Origin: JBQTJN01 sp052387095 | GTDB taxonomy: Bacteria; Pseudomonadota; Alphaproteobacteria; Micavibrionales; Micavibrionaceae | Reading direction: 5' to 3' | Assembly (NCBI GenBank): GCA_052387095.1 | Contig: JBQTJN010000019.1 | Span: 4,541 to 68,540, forward strand | Length of the DNA: 64,000 bases | Shown here: piece after piece, positions 41,088 through 50,008 of the stretch | Layout: every line of letters starts with the position of its first letter | Numbering within the stretch: the stretch's first letter is position 1 | Notes under the pieces: model-generated | Databases searched by the model: none | Told to the model about the DNA's origin: nothing | What the model saw: only the letters and a program-made list of their open reading frames with translations | Translations under genes and position numbers: made by a program

Positions 41088-42050
41088 TCAGGTGCCTGAA
41101 GGTGCGCATGTCTCGCCGCTCCCCTTGTAATAGCATTTCAGGTTAGGGCAGATCCGCTCTATATATTCGCCAGCCGGGGTTATGATCGGATTGCCGGCGG
41201 GATCATTATCCAGGGTTGTTTTCTGAATTATGACGCCCGTTGGAATCGCGGGGCCAGGGCAGGCGGCCGGATCCTGGAGGAATTTCAAATAGGTGTCCAT
41301 CTTGTCGAATTTCACAAACGCCAGATCTTTGTTCTCGGAGACATCGATCATGGCTTGCGTGAAAGGCGCGATTTCCGGCGGGGCAGGCAGAGCACATTCA
41401 TATCCCGGCGGCAATATGCGCGGGTCGGTGTCGATCAGGCTTTTGAATGTTATGAACGGGCTTTCCGGCATATTGCTGCATTTCGCTGCATTATAAACCT
41501 CCTTCATAATGCTGCATGTGTTGCCTGCTGGCGGGTCCGGCGACATTGCGCCACCAAGATAGCTATGCCCGAAATTGTTCGTAATATACTTCTCAAGAGC
41601 ATCGGCGATAAGATCATTCACAAGGTTCGGCAGGCTCCGCGTCGTAACCGGGGGTGGTCCTGGTATGGTGGTGGTGCCGGGAGATCCTCCGGAAAAAATC
41701 CCGTCGAGACCGGATGCTGCGTTTTCTGCCTGTTTACCGAAGCACGTATATTCCAGCACGCTGTCGGGTTTACGGAGGATGGCCTGGTTCATGGTTGTTT
41801 CGCGGGATGCTTCGAGAAAGGACCGCGCATACATCTGGTTCATGAAATCGGCGTCGCAGGATTTGGAATCACTTTTATCTGTATTTTTCGGAGAGTCTTC
41901 CGTAGAAGGCTCGACGCAAGGCAGGCCCGGGACGCAGTCTGCAGCGGCATAGGCGGAAGTAGAAAAAACCAGCGCCATGCATAACACCATGCAGGCGAAG
42001 ATACCTGATTTTATATGATTTTTTGTGATCATGCCTTGCCCGCTGGTCAT
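41088..42050 (-). CDS. secreted hypothetical protein, paralogue B
   Basis: A 320-residue relative of the preceding protein, with a signal peptide ending SAYA. Shared landmarks: SCDADFMNQMYARSFLEASR, RKPDSVLEYTCFGKQ, then a Gly/Pro/Thr-rich linker, a YITNNF helix segment, TCSIMKEVYNAAKC, and a RILPPGYEC motif. The C-terminus ends with CPNLKCYYKGSGETC. Start at 42050 uses an ATGA overlap with the gene upstream; 42032 is an alternative with GGCAAGG before it. Confidence 0.78.
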   Translation of the reverse strand: MTSGQGMITKNHIKSGIFACMVLCMALVFSTSAYAAADCVPGLPCVEPSTEDSPKNTDKSDSKSCDADFMNQMYARSFLEASRETTMNQAILRKPDSVLEYTCFGKQAENAASGLDGIFSGGSPGTTTIPGPPPVTTRSLPNLVNDLIADALEKYITNNFGHSYLGGAMSPDPPAGNTCSIMKEVYNAAKCSNMPESPFITFKSLIDTDPRILPPGYECALPAPPEIAPFTQAMIDVSENKDLAFVKFDKMDTYLKFLQDPAACPGPAIPTGVIIQKTTLDNDPAGNPIITPAGEYIERICPNLKCYYKGSGETCAPSGT

Positions 42051-42487
42051 TCTGATATTTTATAACGGCTTGTAGTTGAATCCCAAGTATAAATATTGTG
42101 CGCGTAGTCATTGCCAGGGTCCTGGTAGGCCACGAGATCAAGCACGCCGTTTGAAAAGCGCTGTCCCGGTGTGACCCGGACGGCTTCTATGACGCCCAGC
42201 TCGGCCGGCCTGCCGTCCGCATCGGCTAAAATCAAATAAAAACAGGCCCCTCCCGGCGCGCAGGCCTGGCTGCGGACAACCAGTTCCTCTATCCCGTCCC
42301 GGTTAAGGTCAAGTGTGGCCACATCATAGGGCTTGGCGTCCGGCCCAAGATATTGATTAACAAAAAACAATTGGGATTCACTGGGCGCTGCTTTGAACGC
42401 CAGTTCCTGCGCCATGGCGGGAGCTGCCAGGCAAAGCCCGGCCAGGAATAATGAAAGCCGCAGAAATATCACGAAAATCCCCCTCAA
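42047..42487 (-). CDS. secreted hypothetical protein with EF-hand-like loop
   Basis: A 146-residue protein with a signal peptide ending APAMAQ. The segment TLDLNRDGIEELVVRS resembles a calcium-binding FG-GAP or EF-hand loop (DLNRDGIEE). Two cysteines (ACAPGGAC) may form a disulfide. It precedes and overlaps paralogue B by four bases, so the two are probably made together. Function unknown. Confidence 0.72.
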   Translation of the reverse strand: MRGIFVIFLRLSLFLAGLCLAAPAMAQELAFKAAPSESQLFFVNQYLGPDAKPYDVATLDLNRDGIEELVVRSQACAPGGACFYLILADADGRPAELGVIEAVRVTPGQRFSNGVLDLVAYQDPGNDYAHNIYTWDSTTSRYKISE

Positions 42488-42566
42488 GGGCTGCGGGAGC
42501 AGGCCCTTGGTTTTATTTTAACAAATTAAAGGGTAGTATGGCAAAGAACCGCCATGGACTAAACAA

Positions 42567-42794
42567 CTAGGCGGCGTCCTGCAGGTCGATATCCAGGATG
42601 GCCATGTTGAAGTCATAAGACGTCTCGCCGTCTTCCTGGTCCTTGTAGATTGTGCCCAGGAACTCCCCATTCAGGATGACTTCCAGCGAGTCGGCAGCGC
42701 GCTCGCGCGTTTTCACGGTCAGGCCCGGATTCTTGAATTTAGACTGCAGATATTTCTGCAAAGTGGCGATTTCAGACGCATTAAAGCTGGGCAT
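42567..42794 (-). CDS. DUF3126 family protein
   Basis: A 75-residue cytoplasmic protein of an alphaproteobacterial family of unknown function. Family features: EIATLQKYLQSKFKNPGLTV, an EVILNGEFLGTIYKDQEDGE segment and the ending YDFNMAILDIDL. The start giving MPSFNAS is preferred since GGAGAG lies eight bases before it; a start five codons earlier overlaps the stop of the acyltransferase gene (TAATG). Its sequence places the organism in the Alphaproteobacteria. Confidence 0.88.
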   Translation of the reverse strand: MPSFNASEIATLQKYLQSKFKNPGLTVKTRERAADSLEVILNGEFLGTIYKDQEDGETSYDFNMAILDIDLQDAA

Positions 42795-42808
42795 AAGCGG
42801 ACTCTCCA

Positions 42809-43582
42809 TTATGTCGGGACAACCAGCCCCTTATTTACGAGAGCATGGCATGCTCTGGCAAGCTCTTTTCTATCAGAAAATGCCGAACTTTCCAGTAGTT
42901 CGTGAAAGGTAATGCGTAAAACCGCCCCCGACCCCCGCGCAAAATTCCAGAAATGCGGCCCCAGCGATATATCCATATGCAGGTGCCAGGCATAGGTTTC
43001 GCGCACCGCCTGGTCGACCGGGCGTTTCCCGTCGACGGATAAAAGACTGATAGTCAGGGGCTGAATCAGCAGATTCTTTCCCGTACCGACGGCCAGGGAA
43101 AAAAGGCTCGATTTAAACGGCCAGACCTGCCGCCCGTCGCTCGATGTGCCTTCGGGAAAAATAATGAAGCTTCGTCCATGCCTTAATTTTTCTTCGATGG
43201 CGCCGGCCTCGCGTTTGATGGCCGTTGTTTTGCGTTCGATAAAAGCGGTCTGCTGCAGGCGCGCAAGAATATTGAAGAGGGGCCAGGAATCGACCTCTTT
43301 CTTCGCGACGAACGACGCTTGGATGATGCTCCCCAAAACAGGAATATCGAGATAGGAAATATGGTTGCACACGAAAAGTGCCGGCCGGTTTTTAACGGGC
43401 GCGCTGATAATTTCAAGGCGGATGCCAAAGATCCGGCGTGTCAGTTTGTGAAAAATAAGGGGGAGAAAGGGCGCATGTTTATCGCTGCCGTGCACAAAAA
43501 AAATCGCATACTGCATCGGCACCATGATAAGAACGCAGAGAAGATAGAGCGCGAATTTAAGCGCGGCCTTAAAGGACCTCAT
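42809..43582 (-). CDS. olsA: 1-acyl-sn-glycerol-3-phosphate acyltransferase / OlsA
   Basis: PlsC-family acyltransferase of 257 residues with an N-terminal membrane helix. The HX4D motif is NHISYLD and the substrate motif FPEGTSSDGRQ. Placed directly after, and overlapping by 14 bases, an OlsB-like gene, so it probably performs the second step of ornithine-lipid synthesis (acylating lyso-ornithine lipid). A general phosphatidic-acid role is the alternative. Confidence 0.87.
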   Translation of the reverse strand: MRSFKAALKFALYLLCVLIMVPMQYAIFFVHGSDKHAPFLPLIFHKLTRRIFGIRLEIISAPVKNRPALFVCNHISYLDIPVLGSIIQASFVAKKEVDSWPLFNILARLQQTAFIERKTTAIKREAGAIEEKLRHGRSFIIFPEGTSSDGRQVWPFKSSLFSLAVGTGKNLLIQPLTISLLSVDGKRPVDQAVRETYAWHLHMDISLGPHFWNFARGSGAVLRITFHELLESSAFSDRKELARACHALVNKGLVVPT

Positions 43583-44411
43583 TCCGCTCTTTCCAGCTCT
43601 TCATGTCCTCGACGTTTTTGCCCTTCTTCGCATTTTTCAGCGATTGCCGCTCAAAGTGCGCGCGGTAACGGCGGGTCATACGTTCGGTGCGGACAATAAT
43701 GCACACATCGGTGGTATTGAAATCCGCGTCAACGACGGCGCCATCCCCGATTGTGGCGCCGACGCGCAAATAGCCCTTGATCAGGGGCGGCAATTCGCTG
43801 AATACGGCCTTCGCCTCGATATCTTCCTTCGGGACGATATTCATGTTGATGTAGCGGCCCTTCACGGCGCGCACCGGCATATCCGGCGTGGTCAGGTGGT
43901 AATGATAAAGATACGAGAGCGGTTTCGCTATGTTGGTGATATTTGTTCCCGGAAGGCTGGCGCATCCAAACATGATTCCAATTCCGTTCTTCGTGACGAA
44001 GTCGCTGATGCCCTGCCACAGCATCTGCATAACGGTCCCGGAGCGGTATTCAGGCAGGACGCAGGAGCGCCCGAGTTCCAGCACTTTCACCCCCGAATTG
44101 AGCAGCGGGGATATATCGAATTCATTGCTGGAATAAAAACGCCCGTAACGCTCGGCATGTTCGCGCAGAAGCAGGCGATAGGTACCGACGATTTTTTTGC
44201 GGTTGTCGGAATGATCGATAACAATCAGGTGATGCGCGTATTCGTCATAAGCGTCAATATCAAGGCGCTCGGCGGCCATTTTCCGGTCGGCGGTTGCGAA
44301 GAATTCTTCATAGAAAACCTTGTAGCGCAGATGTTGCGCGGCCTCAATCTCTTCCGGGGTATTGGCGAGACGGATGGTCAGGTTCTGGGTGGCCGGTTTT
44401 GCGGCAAGCAT
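43569..44411 (-). CDS. olsB: ornithine-acyl-ACP N-acyltransferase OlsB-like
   Basis: GNAT-fold protein of 280 residues. It has the OlsB pattern: IRLANTPEEIEAAQHLRYKV then FYEEF, the ERLDIDAYDEYAHHLIVID stretch, LELGRSCVLPEYRSGTVM and IGIMFGCASLPGTN. It makes lyso-ornithine lipid from ornithine and a 3-hydroxyacyl-ACP. The adjacent OlsA-like gene supports the function. Ornithine lipids are phosphate-free membrane lipids common in alphaproteobacteria. Confidence 0.88.
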   Translation of the reverse strand: MLAAKPATQNLTIRLANTPEEIEAAQHLRYKVFYEEFFATADRKMAAERLDIDAYDEYAHHLIVIDHSDNRKKIVGTYRLLLREHAERYGRFYSSNEFDISPLLNSGVKVLELGRSCVLPEYRSGTVMQMLWQGISDFVTKNGIGIMFGCASLPGTNITNIAKPLSYLYHYHLTTPDMPVRAVKGRYINMNIVPKEDIEAKAVFSELPPLIKGYLRVGATIGDGAVVDADFNTTDVCIIVRTERMTRRYRAHFERQSLKNAKKGKNVEDMKSWKERNEVL

Positions 44412-44497
44412 CTTTGTGACTATTGTTTGATTATATAAAACGTAGGGGCATCCTCGTTTATTAGGGCCTCAAGGTCAAGAATTCATTCGTTAAGAGA

Positions 44498-45676
44498 TTA
44501 ACGGATAAAGACATGCACTTCGCTTGATGTGGCTTCGGCACTCTCGCTGTAGGAGAGGTCAACCTTATTCAGGGGCAGTCCCATGCCGGTCAGGGTGCGT
44601 AGGACCTTCTCGGCATTGCGGCGGGCCTTGGTGCTCTCGATGGCCACTTCCGCGGCGTTGCCCTTATTCGGGTGGACGGCCACCAGTTCAAAGCGCGCAT
44701 CGGGATAACGCTGCATGGCTTCATTCACGGCAACGTAGACAGGTTGTTCATAGTCCACATCGGGACGGTCGAAACGGATTTTTGCCAACAGGCGCGGACC
44801 TGATACGGACGCACTCGGCATCAGCATCATGTTGCCCTGCATGGCGCTGGGCTGCTGCGCACCGGCAACCGGTGCGCCGCCAAAATAAGCGGCATTTGAG
44901 AACGGACGGTTCGACAGGCTCTTGCCGTAGAGATCGCCGTTGGCGACTGCGAGTGAAAGCGGCTGCAGATTGCTGCGCTCGGAACTGACATAGCCGGTGG
45001 TGCGGCTGATGTCGTCGGTGATGTTATTGGAAACGCGCTCGACCAGCAGGAGGAGGTTGTTCACGGAATCTTCCAGCATCGTAAGCTGGACGTGATCTTC
45101 TTCAACCGCGCCGGAAATGCCGTAGGCAGCGCGCGTGGCTTCGAGAAGGAAATTGGCCGATGATGTCGTGCTGCTCATCTGCTTGCTCAGTTCATTCAGT
45201 GCGCCGATATCGCCGGAAAAGCTTTCCAGCGTGGATTCCGCTTCCTGCAGGCGCTTCGTCAGGCGCGGATTGCCAGGCGTTGTGCCGGCTTGCAATTGTG
45301 TATTGATCGTCGCAACGGCGGCATAATATTTGGCGGATTTATCTTCGTTTTGTTTTTGCAGGCGGTTCAGTTCCGTCGAAATACTGGAAACCTTTCCATG
45401 AAGCGTGGAGAGTTCGCCATTCAGTTCATTGACCTTTTGTGAAACGACAGTCTGTGTCGGCTGGTAATAATTGCCACCCGAGATCTGCGCGGCGCTGATG
45501 TCCTGCGTTTTCGCGGGTTTGGTATAAACTTTTTCCTGCATATCCAGCGGGAATGGATTGATCGGCTTGAGGCCTCCCTGCGCGGCGGCGGGGCTTGCAA
45601 ATCCGCCGGTCAGGACGGCCGTTCCCAGAAGAAGTGCGGCGCGGCGGATGGATACGGGACTGAATGTTTTGATCAT
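44498..45676 (-). CDS. secreted coiled-coil protein with OmpA-like C-terminus
   Basis: A 392-residue protein with a signal peptide ending SPAAAQ. Residues 75-165 form a coiled coil (VNELNGELSTLHGKVSSI). Residues 285-392 resemble an OmpA/MotB-type domain: a strand with AKIRFDRPDV, a helix with YVAVNEAMQRYPDARFELVA, and TKARRNAEKVLRTLTGMG, LPLNKVDLSYS. The classical peptidoglycan-binding residues are not clear. It is a single gene. Likely periplasmic or outer-membrane linked; function unknown. Confidence 0.72.
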   Translation of the reverse strand: MIKTFSPVSIRRAALLLGTAVLTGGFASPAAAQGGLKPINPFPLDMQEKVYTKPAKTQDISAAQISGGNYYQPTQTVVSQKVNELNGELSTLHGKVSSISTELNRLQKQNEDKSAKYYAAVATINTQLQAGTTPGNPRLTKRLQEAESTLESFSGDIGALNELSKQMSSTTSSANFLLEATRAAYGISGAVEEDHVQLTMLEDSVNNLLLLVERVSNNITDDISRTTGYVSSERSNLQPLSLAVANGDLYGKSLSNRPFSNAAYFGGAPVAGAQQPSAMQGNMMLMPSASVSGPRLLAKIRFDRPDVDYEQPVYVAVNEAMQRYPDARFELVAVHPNKGNAAEVAIESTKARRNAEKVLRTLTGMGLPLNKVDLSYSESAEATSSEVHVFIR

Positions 45677-45932
45677 ATAAATTTTCGTTCAATTTCTTTT
45701 GTTTAGCGCACGTGCGCGCCTTAAGGCTTTGAACCGCATCCGGTCCCCAAAGTCAACCAGAGGAAAGCATTGCCTGAACCGCTTTGGGGAGTCAAGCGAT
45801 TAGACTATGACAATCTTCGGATTCATGTGTGTAATCTGGCGTTTAAGACGGCAAGTGGCGGAAGGCGCAGCTTGCATTGAAATTTGATTTCGCGTAGTCT
45901 GCCCCCGCTTTTCAGAAAAAGTCTTTACAGAG

Positions 45933-46009
45933 GCGCCCGTAGCTCAATTGGATAGAGCACCTGACTACGGATCAGGAGGTTAGGGGTTCGAATCCCTTCG
46001 GGCGCGCCA
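45933..46009 (+). tRNA. tRNA-Arg(ACG)
   Basis: Complete cloverleaf: acceptor GCGCCCG / CGGGCGC, D stem GCTC / GAGC, anticodon arm CCTGA-CTACGGA-TCAGG with anticodon ACG, T loop TTCGAAT, and an encoded CCA. A promoter-like TTGCAT...TAGTCT lies at 45873-45900. Confidence 0.96.
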
Positions 46010-46023
46010 TTAGTTCAGTAAAA

Positions 46024-46080
46024 CACCAAGCTTAACGACCTGTTAACATATTAATACTATTATGAGGCATTGGCTTGGTG
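46024..46080 (+). promoter_or_regulatory. hairpin that can hide the ribosome site of the 46086 gene
   Basis: CACCAAGC (46024-46031) is a perfect complement of GCTTGGTG (46073-46080), the sequence that leads into the GGAG ribosome site of the next gene. Pairing would hide part of that site. The loop is 41 bases. Confidence 0.4.
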
Positions 46081-46085
46081 GAGTA

Positions 46086-48095
46086 ATGTCTTATCCTGAT
46101 CTGGAGTATTTACAGGAACGGCAAACGAAACAGCCGAAGCGGCCTGTTCTCATCGAAATGGATGCGCATCATAAACGGCTGTTTGTGGATCGCGCGGCTT
46201 ATAATTCACTTTCCCCTAACGATAAAAAAACCTATCTGAAAAATCTTGAAGCCGAATTGCAGGCCAACGTTAAAAGCGCAAAAAACCCGGACAGGATTTA
46301 TACGCAAGTGCAAAAAGATGAATATTTTAAAGATGCGAAAGAATATTTACAAACAGGTGAAGCAAATGCCTATGCGCACGTAGATGTTAATGATGACGGC
46401 GCTGTAGATTCTTTTGATTTCATTTTGATGGACAGCAAAAGCCAACTGAAAGACTTTGTAGAATGGGCGTCGGAACACGGGCTTGAACCCCTAAGATTTT
46501 TTACAGAACTTGAAAATAAAATAAACACCTTTCTGATTTTTAAGCATGAGAATGCGCATTCCATGTTCAATCTCTGCGAACCCGGCTCGGATTATATTGC
46601 GGCCTGGGAAACCTTGCAAAAATATGGTCCTGGCGCCATCGATGTTTTGGAAAGACGGGCCGACCAAAGAATGCTGGAAAGCGTTTTTGGCAATAGTACA
46701 GATGAAAGTGCCAAAGACTATGGATATGAATGCGCGCTTGCGATATGCGAAGCCATTAAGAATTACAGGACACAGCCCGGATTTACGCAAAGCAAAGAAG
46801 AAAGGGACGCGGCTTATAAGGCCAGGTCGGGCATAAAAGATTATGCCGTCAGCCTCTATGGCGACGGTTTTTCGCCCGGCAATAATGATGCCAGCAAGGT
46901 TTTGACAAAACCGGCTTCTCTCGATCCCCTGGAATGGGCGCGTTATTATGATGAGCAAAACGGGACGAATGAAATTTTTTTCGGGAAACTTCCCCAGGAT
47001 CTGCAGCAGGATATTGATAAAGAGATGCAGACATTGTTTGAAAACAAAGCGTTTCAGGAAAGGTTAAAGGAAGAAAATTTTCCTGCTGTCTATGGCAAAT
47101 ACACGCCTGTGCAGAAAAGCCGGCTCCTCGCCCGGTTAAGCCCGAATTTATCAGATGAATTATATTCGAGACTGACAATAACGCGGGAGGAAGAAACCGA
47201 TAATTCATATCCCGAAATCGCTGTCAGACGAAAACTCATTTCTCTGGCAAGAAGAGAGGATGTGGCCAATGCGCTCGGCTTGCCTGGAGAAACCTTGTTT
47301 TCCGGAGAAAACCGCCTCAATAGGTTGAATGGAACACAGTTGCGTCAACTGATGAATATTGCCGGGAAAGAAGATTGGTTCAAAGACGCCGGCGAGGATG
47401 AGCGCAACGCCTTCGAGACTCTTAAGCAGGCGCTTGAAAGGGAAATGAGCCGCAACAAGCTTCCCGTTGAGGAAAAGCCGCAAGTAAAACCTTCGTCGCA
47501 GGAAACATCGAAACCTTGGTTCATTTATTTTAAGGTGGATGACAAATCCCGCGATCTGTTTACAAAATTTTCGAAAGAAATGCAGTCGCAGGTCGATGAT
47601 GCTTTAAAAGAAGCCCTGGAAAAACCAATCCCCCGCTCTTACTTGAAAGACTATGGATTTCCCCTGGACATCCAATCCTATACATCCTTACAAAAACTGA
47701 CGACTTTAGAAGATCTTGCCGGGATTTTTACGAATGACATGCAACGGAAAATAGACGAGGAACTGGCGCGTGTCCGCAACACATTGCCGGAGATTGTGGT
47801 TTTAAATAAATTAATCAAAATGGTTGATGACAAGAAAGTCAGGGATCAAATAGGAATGCCGCCAACAGGTCTTTTTAATGCTTCCATAGCCTTTCACAAC
47901 ATGAGTCTGACTGAAAAATATAAATTAATGCAGTTGGCGGCGCCAAGCTTCGAAAATAGTCCCCCGGAAGTACAGGAGATATTTAGAAAAGTAAAAGAAG
48001 AAATTGAAAATGATTTTAGGAAACTGCCCGGGCCCGCCGTAAAAACATCTTTGCAAATAACGTCGAGCGCTAGTTTTTTCGCGGTGCAGATTTAA
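46086..48095 (+). CDS. hypothetical protein with EF-hand-like loop and tandem domain
   Basis: A 669-residue protein that I do not recognise. No signal peptide or membrane helix. An EF-hand or dockerin-like loop (DVNDDGAVDSFDF) lies at about residues 99-111. From about residue 280 to the end two ~170-residue units repeat: each has a segment ending in KEMQ, then a helix with PVQKSRL/SLQKLTT, a NLSDELYSRL/TNDMQRKIDEEL stretch, PEIAVRRKLI/PEIVVLNKLI and LGLPGETLF/IGMPPTGLF. The ATG at 46086 has GGTGGAG before it. AT-rich; it overlaps the ABC ATPase gene end by four bases. Confidence 0.75.
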   Translation: MSYPDLEYLQERQTKQPKRPVLIEMDAHHKRLFVDRAAYNSLSPNDKKTYLKNLEAELQANVKSAKNPDRIYTQVQKDEYFKDAKEYLQTGEANAYAHVDVNDDGAVDSFDFILMDSKSQLKDFVEWASEHGLEPLRFFTELENKINTFLIFKHENAHSMFNLCEPGSDYIAAWETLQKYGPGAIDVLERRADQRMLESVFGNSTDESAKDYGYECALAICEAIKNYRTQPGFTQSKEERDAAYKARSGIKDYAVSLYGDGFSPGNNDASKVLTKPASLDPLEWARYYDEQNGTNEIFFGKLPQDLQQDIDKEMQTLFENKAFQERLKEENFPAVYGKYTPVQKSRLLARLSPNLSDELYSRLTITREEETDNSYPEIAVRRKLISLARREDVANALGLPGETLFSGENRLNRLNGTQLRQLMNIAGKEDWFKDAGEDERNAFETLKQALEREMSRNKLPVEEKPQVKPSSQETSKPWFIYFKVDDKSRDLFTKFSKEMQSQVDDALKEALEKPIPRSYLKDYGFPLDIQSYTSLQKLTTLEDLAGIFTNDMQRKIDEELARVRNTLPEIVVLNKLIKMVDDKKVRDQIGMPPTGLFNASIAFHNMSLTEKYKLMQLAAPSFENSPPEVQEIFRKVKEEIENDFRKLPGPAVKTSLQITSSASFFAVQI

Positions 48096-48766
48096 ACGAT
48101 CTCCCCATCCACAATATGAATCACCCGGTCAGTGTCCGCTGCAAATTCCGGGTCATGCGTCACGGCCAGTACGGCGCGGTTCTGCACATGGGCCAGCTCG
48201 CGCAATATATCCTGTACGGCCTTGCTGGAGACGGAATCGAGATTGCCGGTCGGTTCATCGGCCAGCAGCAGCACAGGATCATTCGCAAGCGACCGCGCGA
48301 CGGCCACCCTGTGGCGCTGTCCGCCCGACATTTGCGACGGGAGTTTGTGCGCCTGGTCACCGACGTTGAGACTCTCCAGGATGCCGATGGCTTTTGCGTG
48401 CATTTTCGAATCGCTTAAGCGGCTCAGTCTTCGTATCGGCATCATGACATTTTCGAGGCCCGTGAATTCCGGCAGCAGGAAATGGAACTGGAAAATAAAA
48501 CCCATCTTCTCCAGCCGCAACCGCCCAAGTTCATCCTGTGACAGGTTGGAGGTAGACTGTCCATCAATCAGAATTTCCCCGTCGCTCGGCTTGTCGAGCA
48601 GGCCGAGCAGATAGAGCAGGGACGATTTCCCTGAACCGGACGGGCCTGTGATCGCAATGAATTCACCCGCCTGCACTTCGACATCGGCATTTTTCACGAC
48701 CGTCACGGGAATGGCCTCGTCGGTGAGTATGCGCGTTACGTTGTGAGCGGAGAGCAGCGCCATCAC
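48092..48766 (-). CDS. ABC transporter ATP-binding protein (LolD/MacB type)
   Basis: A 224-residue ATPase: Walker A GPSGSGKSSLLYLLG, Q-loop EKMGFIFQFHFLLPEFTG, signature MSGGQRHRVAVARSL, Walker B PVLLLADEPTGNLDS and the H-loop AVTHDPEFA. The FQFHFLLPEFT region is typical of LolD. Coupled by an ATGA overlap to the permease gene before it. With the adaptor at 50009, the unit looks like a MacAB-type exporter with a separate ATPase rather than the LolCDE lipoprotein system, which has two permeases and no adaptor. Confidence 0.92.
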   Translation of the reverse strand: MMALLSAHNVTRILTDEAIPVTVVKNADVEVQAGEFIAITGPSGSGKSSLLYLLGLLDKPSDGEILIDGQSTSNLSQDELGRLRLEKMGFIFQFHFLLPEFTGLENVMMPIRRLSRLSDSKMHAKAIGILESLNVGDQAHKLPSQMSGGQRHRVAVARSLANDPVLLLADEPTGNLDSVSSKAVQDILRELAHVQNRAVLAVTHDPEFAADTDRVIHIVDGEIV

Positions 48767-50007
48767 GCGCTCCCGCGCAGAATATCAACCGGCATAACCC
48801 GCGCAGCCTTGCGCGCCGGCAAATAGGAGGCGAGTAACGACGCGAAAAACGCGAACGCCCCGGCGATCAGAAATTGCGACACGCCCCAGTCGATCGGCAT
48901 GTTGATGACATCCGTGCTGCCCGGCGGCTTGAACTTGATCTGCGTCAGCCCATACATCAGCAGGAACCCGAGCGGCAGCCCCGCCGCAAGTCCGGCAATA
49001 CCCAGCCACGCGCCCTGGATCAGAAAGATGCGGCGTATGTCGCGCGCGTAAAATCCCATCGATTTCAGAATCGCGATGTCTTTCTGTTTTTCCATCACCA
49101 CCGTCGAGATGATGTTGTAAATCCCGAACGCGGCGACGATGAGAACGGCGCTAACCACCGAATACATGATGATATTACGAATGATGAGCGTGCTGCGGAT
49201 ATCTTCGGAGGCTTCCTGCCAGCTCTCGGTTTTGTAGCCAATACGCGCTTCCATTTTCTGCGCCAGCGCGTCGGCTTTCTGCGGATCATCCATCTTGATC
49301 AGGATGGTATTAGCGCGGTTCGAGCGGTTCATCATGCTCTGCACGCGCTTGATATCGACGAATCCCTGGCTGTTATCGTAGCCGGAACGGCCCGTGCTGA
49401 AGACGGCGACGATCTTGAAGGTGCGGACCTGCCCAGTCGAGGCGGCAAGGGTAATGTTGTCGCCCATCTGCAGAGACATGCGTTTCATAAGAGCGAGTCC
49501 AAGCGCGATACCGCCCCGGTTGATGATGAGGTCGTCGATGGAGCCTTCGACCATGTGTTCTTCGATCGTCGTGATATCGCGCATTTCTTCCGGCATCATC
49601 CCGTTGAGGGAAATATTATCGTCGCGTCCGGCGAAATTGAGAATGGCCTGCCCGGACTGCACGGCGGACGCGCGCACGCCGGGTTCACGCCGCAGCATAT
49701 CGACAATCTGGCGGTACCCGCGGATGCCGCGTGTCTCGGTCAGCGGCTTGACACTGCGCAGCTCGATGGCGGCATCTTTGTAAATTTTGAAAACCGGCTG
49801 TTCTTTAACGCCGCGATAGTCGTCGCTGATCGTGATATGCGGCGAATTATCGACCAGACGTTTCATGAAATCGTTCTGCGAGCCCTGCATCATCGAGGAA
49901 ATGGCGAGGAAGAACGCGACGCCTATAATGATGCCGAGCAGGGAAACAAGGCTCTGGCGCTTGCGCGAGAGAAGATGCCGGAGCGCGATAAAAGCCAGCA
50001 GGCGCAT
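48763..50007 (-). CDS. ABC transporter permease (FtsX/MacB fold)
   Basis: A 414-residue permease with four membrane helices: one at residues 20-45, a large periplasmic domain (about 50-270), and three helices in the C-terminal third, with ILKSMGFYARDIRRIFLIQG (the coupling region) and the LPARKAARVMPVDILRG end motif. It sits between the ATPase gene and the adaptor gene in one operon. The substrate could be a lipoprotein, peptide or drug. Confidence 0.92.
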   Translation of the reverse strand: MRLLAFIALRHLLSRKRQSLVSLLGIIIGVAFFLAISSMMQGSQNDFMKRLVDNSPHITISDDYRGVKEQPVFKIYKDAAIELRSVKPLTETRGIRGYRQIVDMLRREPGVRASAVQSGQAILNFAGRDDNISLNGMMPEEMRDITTIEEHMVEGSIDDLIINRGGIALGLALMKRMSLQMGDNITLAASTGQVRTFKIVAVFSTGRSGYDNSQGFVDIKRVQSMMNRSNRANTILIKMDDPQKADALAQKMEARIGYKTESWQEASEDIRSTLIIRNIIMYSVVSAVLIVAAFGIYNIISTVVMEKQKDIAILKSMGFYARDIRRIFLIQGAWLGIAGLAAGLPLGFLLMYGLTQIKFKPPGSTDVINMPIDWGVSQFLIAGAFAFFASLLASYLPARKAARVMPVDILRGSA

Positions 50008-50008
50008 A

